Source of the DNA: Tetrapyrgos nigripes
Taxonomy: Eukaryota > Basidiomycota > Agaricomycetes > Agaricales > Campanellaceae
Length of the DNA stretch: 64,000 nucleotides
Direction: 5' to 3'
NCBI GenBank assembly: GCA_013368315.1
Contig: JAACJM010000018.1
Coordinates: forward strand, 186,001-250,000
In this document: in pieces, positions 1 to 11,712 of the stretch
Numbering within the stretch: position 1 is the stretch's first letter
Layout of the letters: the number at the start of each line of letters is the position of its first letter
Program-made: the position numbers and the translations under genes
The notes under the pieces: model-generated
The model's input: the letters and a program-made list of their open reading frames with translations, nothing else
Told to the model about the DNA's origin: nothing
Database searches by the model: none

Positions 1-1389
1 CACACTTTTGAGGCCCTCGATTCACAGTTTCAAGGTGCAGATTCACAATACAATTCACAACTTCTCACAGGTGCTTGGACTTCTCTGGCGCGAAGTGTCA
101 TGTGGCCTCTCGACTTCTCTTCCCTCTACCCTCCACCTTCCACCCATCGTCTCGCCTCTTTGATTCGTTTACCATCCCCCCAAGGTGTAGTAATTATATA
201 TTATCTTAATATTAAGACTGGTGTGCATTCTCTGCCTCAAAAATGAAAGAGAAATAGGTTGTGGCCCATAGGTGTAAGTCTCAAGAAGTTGGTTTGTCCT
301 GCAGCTTACTGCTTTTGATGGTGGTGATAGAATAGTATCTGAAAAAATTCCTTGAGAGACCCAAACTCCCAGGTCTGAAGCAAAGTATTCATGTATTCAA
401 AAAGACATTCTTGCTTTGCCTGTGCAGCCGAGACCGAGGGGATAGCCATAGACACATAGACGATAGATGGAATATTTAAAGAAGAGGGATTGACAATGAC
501 GAGTGGGAGACAGATACATGGGAAGGGGAAATTGAGAATATAGTACAGGATTAGATGTGGTTGTGTGGAGAAAAACAAGAAATGTAAGTAAAATTATTAG
601 GAGAGTGAGTGATTATTCCCAAGTGAAAGAGCAACATTGAAAATGGGGGATGCGATCCATCCCTCCGCTGCTGCAATAAATCTGAGGGAGAATATTGAGA
701 ACGAAAACACCTTCAAATGAGCAAAAACGGCCATTTCATGGCATTTTCTTTTTCGACGTTCTCTCTCAAATTTTCTCTGAACGCTGGAAATGGATCACAT
801 CCCCCATTTTCGATGTCACTCTTTCTCCTGGGAATGGTCGCTTTCCAAAAAAGAAATTGTGTGCCGAGCTAGAAATCTGGGGGTGTCACAAATGCTCATT
901 TGCGGCACTCCCCCCTCAAATGTACACCCTCAGATAGTTGTCAAAAGCTTGCATTTTTATTAACGAAGAAGTCTACAACTGAGTTGAAGTAAAAATATTC
1001 AGCCGTTCTCGAGATATACTGAAAAAACAGGGGGACTGTTACTTTTTATGACAATGAGTATATCGCTATGTATTATATGATCTGAGAGAAAAGGAAAGAA
1101 GGAAATGGGGCTGAGAATCAAGGAACAGAAAGAAAACATCCTAGATCAGACAACGTCAATGACAGTGGGATTGAAAGGAACTGAAACCCGAGGGATAGAC
1201 AGAGAGAGAATGAAAAGGGTAGCGCATAATCAACGTATGAGAAACTGTGTCCGAGAGGAACGCAATTTGATAGAGACAAGATATCCAAGAAATATATAGA
1301 TTCTTCACCAAACCACGAGGTTAGATCACTTCCCTCCAACCCCTCTAAACCTCAAACCTCCGCACTCACTCCCCAACACTCACTCCAAA
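1..1389. other. No recognisable gene
   Basis: Both strands give only short open frames without family resemblance, signal peptide or convincing splice pattern. Composition is mixed, with some purine-rich stretches near 1080-1260. It adjoins the 3' truncation point of the decayed P450 copy, so part may be DNA brought together by that rearrangement. I see no RNA gene here. Confidence 0.6.
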
Positions 1390-1915
1390 TCCATCAAACA
1401 CACAAACACCAACCACATGGAATCTTCGACCAGATTTCGTCCAGGGAACTGTCTCCTCCCCAACCCAAATACCCAGGTGTTGATTGATGAGGGTTTCTTT
1501 GGCTGCTTTACGTTTCGCGTCTTGGTCTGCATCGTCACCACCGTTATAGGATAAAATCACCTTCTCCTCCTCAGTCTCGGGCCAAAACTCGTCTGGACAC
1601 TCAAACAACTCTTCGTTACGCATCACGGCCCAGATGTTCCAAATACGATGGAACCTTTGAGAAGTTATTGAGAAGGACGACGGGTGTATATCGTCTTGCG
1701 TTAAGCGGTGGGGACGTCTGAGGAAGTGGGAACGAACAACGGAAACGGGAAAAAGGAAACAGAAAAAGAGAGAAAAAGAAAAAGAACAAGGCCAGCAAGC
1801 GTCCCAGGGAGACAGATAGACAGCAACGCAAAAACGACGTCACGTAAAAGTAGAAGAAGAAACTGAAATCGCAAAAACACAAAAAACAAAGACAAAAAAC
1901 TCACTTAACGGAACA

Positions 1916-3109
1916 CGGTATAGGTAAATCTGCAGACACCCCGTGCAGACACCCTGCAGGGCTGCAGACACCCTTCGGATAATGTTGTAAATTACTGTAT
2001 AAGACTGTATGTACCATGCCATATATATATTTAAGCTTCCAGATGCTTTCCAAGTTGTGTATCTGCTGTACACGAAGTGTAAAAATCTTCAAAAAAGGAG
2101 TATAAGCACAGCCACAGATTTTTTCCTGATACATTCCTACAGATTTTCTCTATTCAGGATATCAGGGGAAGAGTTCTACATTCTCATGAGTGTATCTCAG
2201 TGTGAAATTGTACAGCAAGGACACTCAAAAGGTCTCACAGTGCCTTGAAATGCTTGCTGCCAGCATTTGCACTACTCATCTTTGAATATCAAACAATTGT
2301 TAGTATTTGGCTCATGTCTTAGCATGTTTCTACAAGATAATACATTGTAATAGCTTCAAGATAATTTGTACTCATTTGTAATTTCTGGGAAGGGTGTCTG
2401 CAGGGTGTCTGCATGTGGCTGTGCATGTGCAGACACCCTGCAGACACCCTGCAGACACCCTACAGACACCCATGCAGACACCCTAAGAAAGCAAAATGGG
2501 AGTGTCAGATACAAGACTTCTGCCTAGAATTGGACATTAACGGATTTGATTCAAAGATTAACTAGCAATAGCCAATTTCTGTAAAGAGACTATTTTCTCT
2601 GCCTGCGTGTTTTCTTATACTACTTTCCATCCTCTGTCTCTTCACTTCTCTTTTCTGCATGACATCTGCGCTTAGACCCAGCTGAATGCTGTGGCTGGCG
2701 AGTTTCTGCTTGATTGGTAGTGATTTCTTCCTTTAGAAGCCCAGCTTCATGAACAGCCATGGTTGACCTGTTTAAGCCTTTCTCTTTGGTAAATGGCTTT
2801 GGTCTGGGTCTGGGAGGCCTATTATTCTCCTTCTCTACTTGCTTTCCTGTTTCTTTTGCTTCCATCTTTTCCTGTATAGCCTTACAAAGGTCACTCTCCA
2901 AAAAAACTAGTCAGAAAAAAAAATTGTAATTCATATGTCCAAGCTTATGTACATGCATGAACAGCCATCATTCCTATTATTCATACTAGATAGTAGAACT
3001 TAAAAAAAACAATGATTTTAACAATGAATGAGTTAGTGGTGGTGATAGGGATGTCTGCAGGGTGTCTGCAGGGTGTCTGCACTGGGTGTCTGCAGATTTC
3101 TCATACCCG
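1916..3109. mobile_element. Non-autonomous TIR transposon, 1,194 bp, with 9-bp target duplication
   Basis: The two ends are inverted copies over roughly 45 bp. The left end begins CGGTATAGGTAAATCTGCAG and the right end, reverse complemented, begins CGGGTATGAGAAATCTGCAG. Both continue into GCAGACACCC-type subterminal repeats. The element is flanked by the direct repeat AACGGAACA at 1907-1915 and 3110-3118. The intact P450 paralogue has the unoccupied site once, at 20394-20402 on the other strand, so the insertion boundaries are certain. No transposase is encoded; the longest frame (2620-2901, minus) is a low-complexity basic peptide. A 9-bp duplication is usual for Mutator-like elements, and hAT or KDZ elements usually give 8 bp, so the superfamily remains open. 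Confidence 0.9.
2393..2487. repeat. Internal array of GCAGACACCCT/AGGGTGTCTGC repeats
   Basis: About nine copies of an 11-bp motif occur here in both orientations, forming a near-palindromic cluster in the middle of the TIR element. The same motif fills both subterminal regions (1927-1975 and 3051-3095). Subterminal motifs of this kind are usual transposase-binding sites in hAT, KDZ and CMC elements. A central cluster is less usual and may mark an older end of a nested or rearranged copy. Confidence 0.7.
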
Positions 3110-4372
3110 AACGGAACAACACCTCCTCACCTCCCCACCTGACTGGACAGGACCTGGTAGATGGGGAGAAAAAGGGAAAGGGGGGTCAGATGTCAGCCAA
3201 TCATGGGAAGAGCCTATAACGGGAAAGCGAAACGAGATGAAACGAGAATGTATGGAAGAATGAAAAGGGTACTAAGGAAAAAGTCGAGTCACAGGCGGAA
3301 AAAGCAAAAGAGGAAAGGAAGAAAAGCAAAGCCACAGAGCCAGAAGGACAAAAACGACGGACGTGAGTATGACTTCCTCCAATTCCATTCATTGCAAGAA
3401 GGAAGACGACACCTAGACCGCACGAGGAGTCGTGTCGCCCAGTCACGGAGTCAAAGGATGAATGAAAGCGCCAAGTAATCGTGGGCCGTGGCGAGGAGAA
3501 GGGCGAAGCTAGAGAAGAAAGGGATACGGAAGAAGGCAACGAAGCCAAAAAGCCAAAGCAGAAGAGACGGATGTGACAAGAAGACACGAGGAGTCGAGTC
3601 ACCCACCCGACTGAGTCATAAGCAAATGAAAGTCAAAACGAAAAAGCAACAAGGAACGAGACAAGTAACGAGTAACCGTGGCGAGGAAGGCGTCCAGGCA
3701 TAAGATAAAGAAAGCAAAGGCGTGAAGCAAAGCCAAATAGACCTAGAAAGAGGAAGGATGCGTGTGAGTATGAACTCGGAAAGAAGGCAGCAGTCAGGTA
3801 GGGTTGGGTAACGAAGGCATACACGTAGACGGAGACGGGGATAACGAAATTTACTGAGTAAAAGGTAAAAACGCAAAGAATACCAACGGGCTAGCGGAAG
3901 AAGATCAAACGCGTAGCAGTAACGCAAAAACGCCAAATGCAAAGCACGAAACCAAAACACGTACCATGTAACTTCTCAAACTAGGAAGGGAACTCCCTCG
4001 GGATGTAACAACATCGTCATGAAAGTGTTGTAGAGACGTCGTTATAGTCGTATCTCCTGATGCGGAATACATACTATTCGCCGTCCATTTCAAGTCAAAT
4101 TCAAGTTCAGAGGCGGAGGATGATGAGGGTATTGAGGCAGGTTTGGGTGTTGAGGTAGATTTGAGGTAGTCAGCAGTAGGCGAGGCAGGTGGAGAGGTGA
4201 AGGAAGAGAAGGAAGCAGCAGCGGGATTAAACTCAAATTTCGGTCTTCGAGTAACGTGGAGCAGAATAATGGTTGGTGGGTATTGTGTTTCTGAAACCAA
4301 CGTTGTGAGGAAAGAGGCCATAAACGACGCGTCACAAGACATACCATTCCTTAACCCACTCAAACGGCTATT

Positions 4373-4928
4373 TGTTGTGCAGCCAAAGCGTCCTAATTTC
4401 CCCGCAGAGATCTTTTAAAGGGGGAAAAGGTGGCCATGGCGATTCAGAGAGCGGCTTTTGATGACTTTTGACGTCTGCTGAGGGAAGGTAAACGCGTCTG
4501 AAGCTCGTCATTCTGGTTGGTTTGTGGTTTGTGGGTCTGTATCATCGACGTCGACGAACGAAAGGAGGAATGACGCGTCAATTGAAATGGCTGTGTTCGT
4601 CTTAATAAGCGAGGGTACCGAGCCTCGAGTCTGACTAGGGGAGACTAGCTGTGTTCGGTCATTTGAAATTTGGAGCGTTGAGGAACCCGTGGAGTCAGTG
4701 CGCCCTACGACTCGGCCCTAAAGGGCCTCGTAACTGTAGTATGTAATAATCCAGCGGTTGCTTCGGCAGATTATGGACCGTTGTAACTCGGGGTACACAC
4801 ACCTTTCTTTCTCTCCATCACCTGCGACTTCGCACCTCTGATTCGTCCACCAGTCTCCTACCGGTATTCCAGAACTTTGCCGCACTGATCCTCTGAGCTG
4901 CTCACCGTTCCAGCATTACAGCATTACC
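4373..4928. other. Intergenic region upstream of PPOX gene A
   Basis: No coding potential. It separates the truncated 5' edge of the P450 pseudogene from the start codon of the PPOX gene and must hold the promoter of the latter. I see no clear TATA box. Pyrimidine-rich stretches near 4800-4870 are compatible with a basidiomycete transcription start region. Confidence 0.5.
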
Positions 4929-6119
4929 ATGGGCCAATTCTTCGATGAAATACCCTTGTCCTTCATCCCATGGATCCAAGAGCAACATCTTTTCTGGGTC
5001 GCTACTGCCCCTCTAAGCGAATCTGGCCACGTCAATCTGTCTCCTAAAGGTTTAGACGGAACGTTCCATGTTGTGGATGAGAGTACGGTTTGGTACGAGG
5101 ACATGACGGGTAGTGGTGAGTCCCCGGGCCTCTGTACTTCATTCCGAGTCGTCTTGTCATCCAGAGCGTTTCAGTTTCCGAGTCAATTGCGTATTCGTCT
5201 TTCGACGATCCATGCTGACGATCATATGATATCATAGGCGTAGAGACAATATCCCATCTTCGCGAAAATGGTCGAATTACAGTTATGTTTTGTGCATTCG
5301 ATGGTCCGCCGAGGATCGTCAGGTTGTTCGGTACAGGTAAGTACCTATCCCCCCGTAGACCCTTCGTGCAAGGGTTTGGGCTTGAGCAACATGGAGATTT
5401 TGTTTTTGAAGACCGTCATGATAGGGACCGTCTATGAGTTTGGAACACCCGAATATGAAGAGCTCTTGCCAGTTGGAAAGCGAAATCATGGATCGAGGGC
5501 TGCGGTTATGATAAAGGTTCACAAAGTTGGTACGGTGAGTGACTCCACATCCATCCAACTAAAGCTGTATTCTGATTCTAGCCTTCTTCCGATCTTACCA
5601 CTCTCGCTACCCGGTATCTTCTCTGACATTCCTGGATTGCAGTCCTGCGGTTTCGCCATCCCTTTCTACGAATATAAGTACCAACGAACCCGCTATTACA
5701 ACGCGGCCAGAACTTTCGAGACTTTCGACCGAGCTTACGAGAATCAATGTCCTGCAGAGGGATTTGATCCCGAAAACCTTCCAGAGAAGGGGTTGAGATC
5801 ATATTGGAAAGCAAATAATTCAACAGGATTGGACGGACTTCCGGGGTTGCTGAATGCTTCAAACCATCAGCTTGGACCGAGAGACGATCTTACACTCGAG
5901 CGAGCGACTATGTTTTACAGTGGAACAAGTGGAAAGAGTGGCAAGAATGTCCCTCCAGCTGGCCACGCCAGTGAAATGGTACTAGCAGAGCAGAAAGAAC
6001 AGAGGTCGATGGCATTAGGCTTATTGGATACGAAGTTCGTTGCGGGGTTATCCATCGGATTTGCGATGGCGTTTATGTCTTTGCGTATGATGCAGTCATC
6101 TTCGGTGCTCAGCCGCTGA
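4929..6119 (+). CDS. PPOX-like FMN-binding split-barrel protein, copy A
   Basis: Four exons: 4929-5115, 5238-5336, 5425-5534 and 5643-6119. Joined they give 290 residues with all introns GT-AG. The protein starts MGQFFDEIP and carries the fungal pyridoxamine-phosphate-oxidase-family signature in the first 130 residues (FWVATAPLSESGHVNLSPKG, VWYEDMTGSG, FGPPRIVRLFG-like), then SCGFAIPFYEYKY and a short C-terminal hydrophobic segment (FVAGLSIGFAMAFMSL) that could anchor it in a membrane. The family binds FMN in a split-barrel fold. The substrate of these fungal paralogues is not known and vitamin B6 oxidation should not be assumed. The ACCATGGG start context is shared with copies B and C. Three further copies lie in the window (22719, 24932, 45057) with the same first three intron positions. 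Copy A shows no disabling change. Confidence 0.9.
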
Positions 6120-6224
6120 ATGATCAGTTAGTAAGGGTTACTGTAGGCTACTGCTAGTAAACTTCTGCTACCTAATTACTCTGATAATTAAATATCGTGG
6201 TCTGCTTGGAGTATGGAGGCACTG

Positions 6225-6390
6225 GGAGTGAGGGTACGGTGGTTCAGGTACAATGCTACTAACTCGGTCGATACTCAGGCTTTTTGAAAGACTATAGACG
6301 GAGAAAAGGGAGAGTGAGGATGGTTCAGGTATGATGCTACCGAGGTCGATACTCAGGCTTTTCGAAAAATCATGGACAGAGAGAAGGGTG
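6225..6390. repeat. Two-unit tandem duplication, about 80 bp per unit
   Basis: The sequence GGTTCAGGTANNATGCTACN(n)GGTCGATACTCAGGCTTTT occurs twice in direct orientation, each followed by a GAAAnACTATnGACnGAGA-like stretch. The second unit has a few substitutions and a short deletion. Simple local duplication in the 3' flank of PPOX A. Confidence 0.7.
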
Positions 6391-6859
6391 AACGCGTAAA
6401 GTTGTGCATTGAATGATGATACCTGGAAGATACGAAGAGCATGCGTTGAGATTTGAGATAGTTTATTTAACTCGGGTGATCGTGCTGTCGTAAGGTCATT
6501 ACATGATATTCTCCTCGTGTCATGAAAGGAGGAATGGCGATCGGGATAGTCTGGAAGAGTTTTGATAAGTAAGGGACAAAAGGAAGACTAGACTCGGAAT
6601 CACTGGCGATCACCGTCTTGTGGGAGTTGACGTTTGCGTATCAGCCCTTGGTCCTAGCCCGGGTAATACATCCCCACCCCACCCCCACCCCCACCCCCAA
6701 AGTCGCTGACTTGAAAACTTGAAGAGCATGTGGAAAATTGGAGCAGGTAGAGTTTCATGCGCATGTATATGAGTTACGAAGGCGCAGAATTTGCAGGCGA
6801 GAAGAAGTAAGGCACTAAGACTCTTACCACAAGAAGATGATTGCGTATTACTCGGATAT

Positions 6860-7560
6860 GAACGTGGATGATCCTGAAGATGGAATGTTCAGGGCATGGG
6901 GATGGAACGCGAAAAGGCGAAAAAGAACAGAAGAGAAGCGAAGAGAAGAGAAGAGAATTCGTGACACCGTGTAAGGACTTGATTCCGAGCAATTGCTTTG
7001 GGCTTCGGAATGTTCGTTACCTTTACAAAGCACAAGGTCCTTGTTCTCCATAAATTTGAAAACGATAACCAGGGGTGCCTGCCGTAGGCATGAGAAGGGA
7101 CGCAGCGGTGAGTTCAGGGACGGAGAGCAGCAAAATGAAAGACGCAACGGGGAGGTAGACTCCGTAAGGATGGTAAGGGTGAGATTGATACCCTGTACCC
7201 ATGTGCATTGTATGCATTGAAGGGAGATAAAGAACATGAAAACCGAGAAAGAAAATACAAACAGAAATGAGAGAGAATTGGACTTGAATTGGACGGCGTT
7301 CTGTTCCAGTGTCTCGTTGTGTATGTTACATATGAAGAAGTGGCAACTTGCAAGGTAGCTAGGTGGCAGGTATCGTCAGGAATCGGGGACTCGTACCAAT
7401 TGAAGAGAGGCCCCCATTGAAGGAGTAAGTATAGGGACTAAAAAAGACGTATGTCGGCAGGTACATATATGTCGTAAAGTAGTCTGCGTTGCAAGTGGTG
7501 CAGCTGATTGATTTTTCCTGAGTCACTGTCAGGGACTAAGACCATTCAAGCTAAGTAAGA
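6860..7560 (+). repeat. Dispersed repeat R1, copy a
   Basis: Shares an ordered set of blocks with 12650-13270 and 15780-16640: a GAAGAGAAG purine tract, a GATTCGGAATGTTC-like block, GGCATGAGAAGGGACG, CCGTAAGGATGGTAAGGGTG, an AATCGGGGACTCGTACCAATTG block and GGGACTAAAAAAGACGTATG. No conserved open frame runs through the three copies, so this is probably a decayed non-coding or non-autonomous element. Confidence 0.6.
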
Positions 7561-8083
7561 CGAGAGGGAAACGAGACAAACGACGAGACGAGTGGTAGAC
7601 GTGTGGGATCAAGAGCAGTTGCAATGACAATTGAATCATTATTAATTTTGTGCAACGGGATCATGTGATGTTCATCGCACATTGGAATGAATGCTAAACT
7701 AGTCGGCGCCAGGGCGCTAGCCATTGCCCTGTTGAAGGACGGTAGGAATAGGTCAACAAGGAGGCGCCCTGTTAAAGAGACGTCGAGTCCTCTGACACAA
7801 CGATGCATACGGAAGATTTGTAAATGCGAATCACATAATGAGAAATAAAACGGAAAGATCAATGCGAGCACGGAGTTAAAAATATGGAGGTTCAGTGATA
7901 TGGAAAAGGCATGGACAGCCCACAGGGCCTGTGCGTAGGGTAATGAGAAAGAGAGAAGACGGACTTCGAGTATGAATTACCGTGACGATTAGTACATTGT
8001 AAAGTAACCTTTAAAAAATCAATAAGATCTTGATTCGAGTGAGTCGAACCCAGCCGCGACGCGTGGACCAGGCTCATTAAACT

Positions 8084-10461
8084 TTAATTTCGCATCCACG
8101 CCCGACGGAACGCTGCAGAGAAGTGGGTTGCCGACATAAGGAGGACACCTAAGAGTATGATACTGCCTGCAGACGATACGCAAACATATCAGCCTTCACC
8201 GACTCTGCAATGTTGCAATATCATCGCTCACCGGCGTAGATTCCCATAGCTTGCATCCCATACGCCTTCTCTACTGCTCCAGAAATGGGAAGACCTAAAA
8301 GGCCCCCAATGGCCACGAAGGTCATCAAGAAACCAATTCGTCTTCCCACATCTTCAGGCTCACCCAAATCCAATATGGGAGTTGACAAGAGAGAACCATA
8401 TCCTCCAGAACATATTCTAAACAATAGGCGAATTTGTATGAGCGCAGCACCTTGGAATCCTGGGGCAGGCCCTAGTGATAGAAGGCCAAAATGTATGGAC
8501 ACTCACCCATACAGAGCGGTGATAGCGATTAGCGAACCGGGGGATTTAGCCAACGGCCAAACGTAGGTCATTACGCCAGCCAGAGCAGTAAACGGAATCA
8601 AGACATTCATCGGTCCTATCGACAATCTTGTAAGCCTCTTTTCATCGGGTAAGATAGAATCGATATAGGTCTGAGGGGAAAAGGGGTAAAAATTCACCGA
8701 GTCGATCGGCCAAGGGCCCTGCCAGCAGGCGTCCAAACGAGGAGGATCCGTTGGTGACAGATACGAGGTAAAATGCGGATTGCGGGGTCAATCCTACGTT
8801 TGTTGCGGTTGAGGCAACATATGCGGGTACTGCGTAGATGGCAAACCGTGATATGAGCTTGCGACAAAGGTTATTATAATGACGTGAGGACTTGCAAGTG
8901 TAGAATCCCATTATGATTATCATGGCAGCTATGGAATGAGCTGTGAACGCCGGACTCTTAAAGAGACGTGTGCTGAGTATGCTTTCGGTAGGCTTTGAGG
9001 GAGGCAAACGAGGTCTCATTGTCTAAGACGCTGAGTCAATACAATGGCCATGAGCAAACAGGAACGATAAACTCGCCAAATTAGCCAGCAGCAAGCCTAC
9101 GAAAAGAATAAAACCTATCACTCGGATTGTCCATTGGAATCTGAGACGATTTCACAGTAGTAAGACATAAGAACCCATGCCCAAATGAGAGATATTGAAC
9201 TCACCCCATCCTCGGAATGAGAGCCCGCGCAACGAGCGGTATAACCGTCCCACCGATCGCTGCTCCGGCGCTAAAAAGACCTAAGTTCATTATGTTCAAC
9301 TTCTCAGGTACCTGTAGAGTCGACGTAGATAGTACGGACCCAACGCAAGTCCACGTCGCTTCTTGAACCACTGCGAAATCATTGCTGTAGAAGGCCCAAA
9401 GAAACCACCACATGCTAACTAGAAAGCAGAATGAGAGCTTGGTTAGCAAATGACAGAACACCTAAGTCGTTAACCAAAATGCACGCACTCCCGTAGCAAA
9501 ACCTTGGCAAAGCAAGAATTGCCAGTATACAGTGCATTCCGCAACTAGGAATGTGGAGACGAGGAGCAAAATACTTGAAGATATGGATATAATTCGGAAA
9601 TATCCGACATCGAAGAGACGACCAACAACGAGGCCAGGGAGGAACACAAGGCCATACTGCAAAGTAATCGGGACATGAGCTGATCTGGCTTGTCTTGGTA
9701 GAGAGCTGCATACTTGTATAGATCCTATCCAGGCACTGCATTTGGGGTCAGCCAGATTCCAATACAAGGAAGATAAGCGTACATGCTAGAAGGAGACTGT
9801 TCTCTGAGGATGGTCTCCTGATAGTATGCCTGAAAAACTCCCCAAGCATTCACATATCCAAACCTAATTACAGGAATGGATAAAGGGAGGGTGCAGCAGA
9901 TGTTAGAGCGTGTTTTTGGAACCGAGATTAGATTGCAAACGCAAAACAGATCTCAGAAGCACCAATCGATGAAGGAAGAAGGATCCGATCAAACAAGAAT
10001 ACTGACGTGGTAAATGTACTACATATTGCCTGGCAGCATGAATGAGCTTACTGAACGACTCGGAATCACAATGAAAGACTGTTACTCACCCCGAACAAAG
10101 CCAACCATGCCGATATTCCAGTATCCTGAGGGTCTACCGCAAGGGGTGTAGTTTGTAGAGAATCAGGAAACGTCGTGACGTCGACTACTTCCGTGACTAC
10201 TTCAAACGGAGACTTTTCCTTGGTCTGTGACGAATCCGTACGATCCAGATTTTTCTGGGGGCTGGTTAATTCGCCATCATGATCACTAGTGCGAGCTTTG
10301 ACCTCTATGTCTATAATGTGATTGAAACTTGATAGATCAAACGTTGAAGTATATCCGGCATGCTCAAACTCGGCCCCATGGCGAGGTGGATGAAACATTT
10401 TCAGAGTTGATACAGCGAAATCAGATCTGGGACTGAGGGATAAGGACGTGCTCTGGTGCAC
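8084..10461 (-). CDS. MFS transporter, monocarboxylate-permease type
   Basis: Minus-strand exons supported by frame and splice signals: 10461-10090, 9863-9783, 9735-9714, 9656-9489, 9418-9340, 9280-9205, 9140-9077, 9022-8698, 8615-8507, 8416-8232 and 8166-8084. The order of motifs is that of fungal MCT-like permeases: a polar N-terminal tail, WLALFG, FGYVNAWGVFQAYY, AWIGSIQ, GLVFLPGLVVGRLFD, GGFFGPSTAMISQWFKKRRG, AGAAIGGTVIPL, RPRLPPSKP, GRLLAGPLADRLGP and DVGRRIGFLMTF. Twelve membrane segments are expected. Exons 1 and 2 do not match in phase, and homologues have about nine extra residues here, so a small exon near 9870-10080 is probably unplaced. Intron 7 starts with GC. An in-frame stretch near 8840-8890 looks like extra or unspliced residues. 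The start could also be the internal Met at about 10398. The transported substrate is unknown. Confidence 0.82.
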
Positions 10462-10929
10462 TTGGGGAGGTTGGGAAAACTAGTAAAGACAGTCAGCGCA
10501 TTTATGTATGGGATGAAAATCTGTTGCAGAATTTAGATCTCGCTGAACCTAATAATGGATGTTACGATGGCAAATTGAAGGATAGGCAGCGCCTTCGCTC
10601 GGCACTGAAAATGAAAGACGATTTTATGCAGGAGGAAGGCATCGGTGATCGATAAGGTCTTGGAAACCTCACGAGATTTCATTTAGCAAAGCTAAAGATA
10701 AGGGAGGGGGGGGGGGGGGGGGCACTTGCTGCAGAGATGACTATGCCTCACCATTTCACGGTGCAAAGATGGGTCACATCCGAGAAATGGGAATTTTGTT
10801 GAATCAACGCTGTGAATCTAGCAAGAAGCAGAAGCCATCTTGATTGATCACTACTGTTTGACGCAGCGCAACATCTTCGCTCGTCACTTTTGACGCATCG
10901 GCACAGAGGCCCGGAGAAATACAAATGCA
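10462..10929. other. Intergenic, promoter side of the MFS gene, with a G homopolymer
   Basis: No gene. It includes a run of 17 G (10706-10722). It lies upstream of the minus-strand MFS gene and abuts the non-LTR retrotransposon remnant. Confidence 0.6.
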
Positions 10930-11712
10930 GTGCTTAGCATCGAATCGGTGGTAGGTTCTCTACCCCCCGATATTGCTAGGATATTCTATGCCACTCGAGT
11001 AGACCCATACCTCATCAACGGGTGCGATGTCATGTTGGTCCTTCGACCAACTGATTTTGACCAGCTTATCGAGGTTCAAAAGACTTACCTAAGACGGATA
11101 CTGGGAATCAATAACCACTCAATTCTGGCCTCTCTGTTTACGGATCTTGCGATTCTGCCACTTCCATATCATCGAATCATTCTTGCTTTGCGCCATCTTG
11201 GATAAATTCTATCCAGAGACCCTTCCCACTATACAAGAATTGCCTTCGAGTCTTGCCTATCACTATTCGATCAAGGCAAATCTAACTAGCTGGGTGATCA
11301 ACGGCTTGTCCTCAATGCTCTCACAAGTCTCTCTTCTCATCAATGCATTCCTCACACCTGAATCAATCAACAATATCATCAAACGTGTTGATGCACACGC
11401 CGGGCGCTCACTACAGGATGAATCTACCCGACTCTATTTATTACATGTATGCCTCGAACCCCTTCCTATAAAAGAATCCAGGTACTATGCCATGCACTGA
11501 CAAGACGTCTACTTACCAATCACTATCTAGCCCTTGAACTCCTCAGACGCAACTCCCAATATCAATCCCCGATTCCACCTGAAATGCGTCTCTGCCATCT
11601 TTGCGAACAAGAAGTCGATCCCAGAGCAGTTCAAGTTGTCCCATTTCTCACGAGTCAAAACTCTCTCTGGAGACTGGAGCCAAATTTCCTTTTTCGAATC
11701 GATCGTCCTTAA
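10930..11712 (+). mobile_element. Non-LTR (LINE-type) retrotransposon remnant, C-terminal part
   Basis: Three successive frames (10930-11205, about 11190-11500, 11449-11712) read like the region downstream of the reverse transcriptase in basidiomycete non-LTR elements: ATRVDPYLINGCDV, VQKTYLRRILGINNHSILA, LFTDLAILPLPYHRIILALRHL, then a Cys-containing RLCHLCEQEV near the end. The frame changes twice and no catalytic RT domain remains, so it is a 5'-truncated, frameshifted relic. Element assignment is from motif memory only; the exact clade is not determined. Confidence 0.7.

Larger units (their letters stand above)
1390..4372 (-). pseudogene. Cytochrome P450 pseudogene, truncated at both ends and TE-interrupted
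   Basis: Read on the minus strand this is a diverged copy of the intact P450 at 18466-21296. Similarity starts just before the first intron of that gene (about 4372 here, 19247 there) and ends shortly after the heme region (about 1390). Recognisable pieces are the Pro/Ser-rich linker with FDLKWTANSMYSASGDTT (I-helix), the long second intron (about 3.2-4.0 kb), the third-intron region (1740-1906) and MRNEELFECPDEFWP. The N-terminal 260 or so residues and the C-terminal 100 are absent. The heme motif is destroyed: where the intact copy reads CAG TGT CCC, this copy has lost one base of the Cys codon. The MFxxLLxP stretch is frameshifted and a transposon sits at the exon 3/intron 3 boundary. It cannot make a working P450. 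Confidence 0.85.
6120..8083. other. Gene-free interval with repeats
   Basis: No gene recognised between PPOX A and the MFS gene. It contains a short tandem duplication (6225-6390), a CCCCACCCC-type simple tract (6672-6700) and one copy of a dispersed repeat (6860-7560) also seen at 12650 and 15780. The open frames here are in repeat DNA and resemble no family. Confidence 0.6.

Noticed and set aside
3201..4363. Long frames on both strands as separate genes
   Set aside because: They are the long intron and linker of the P450 pseudogene, matching 19273-20260 of the intact copy.
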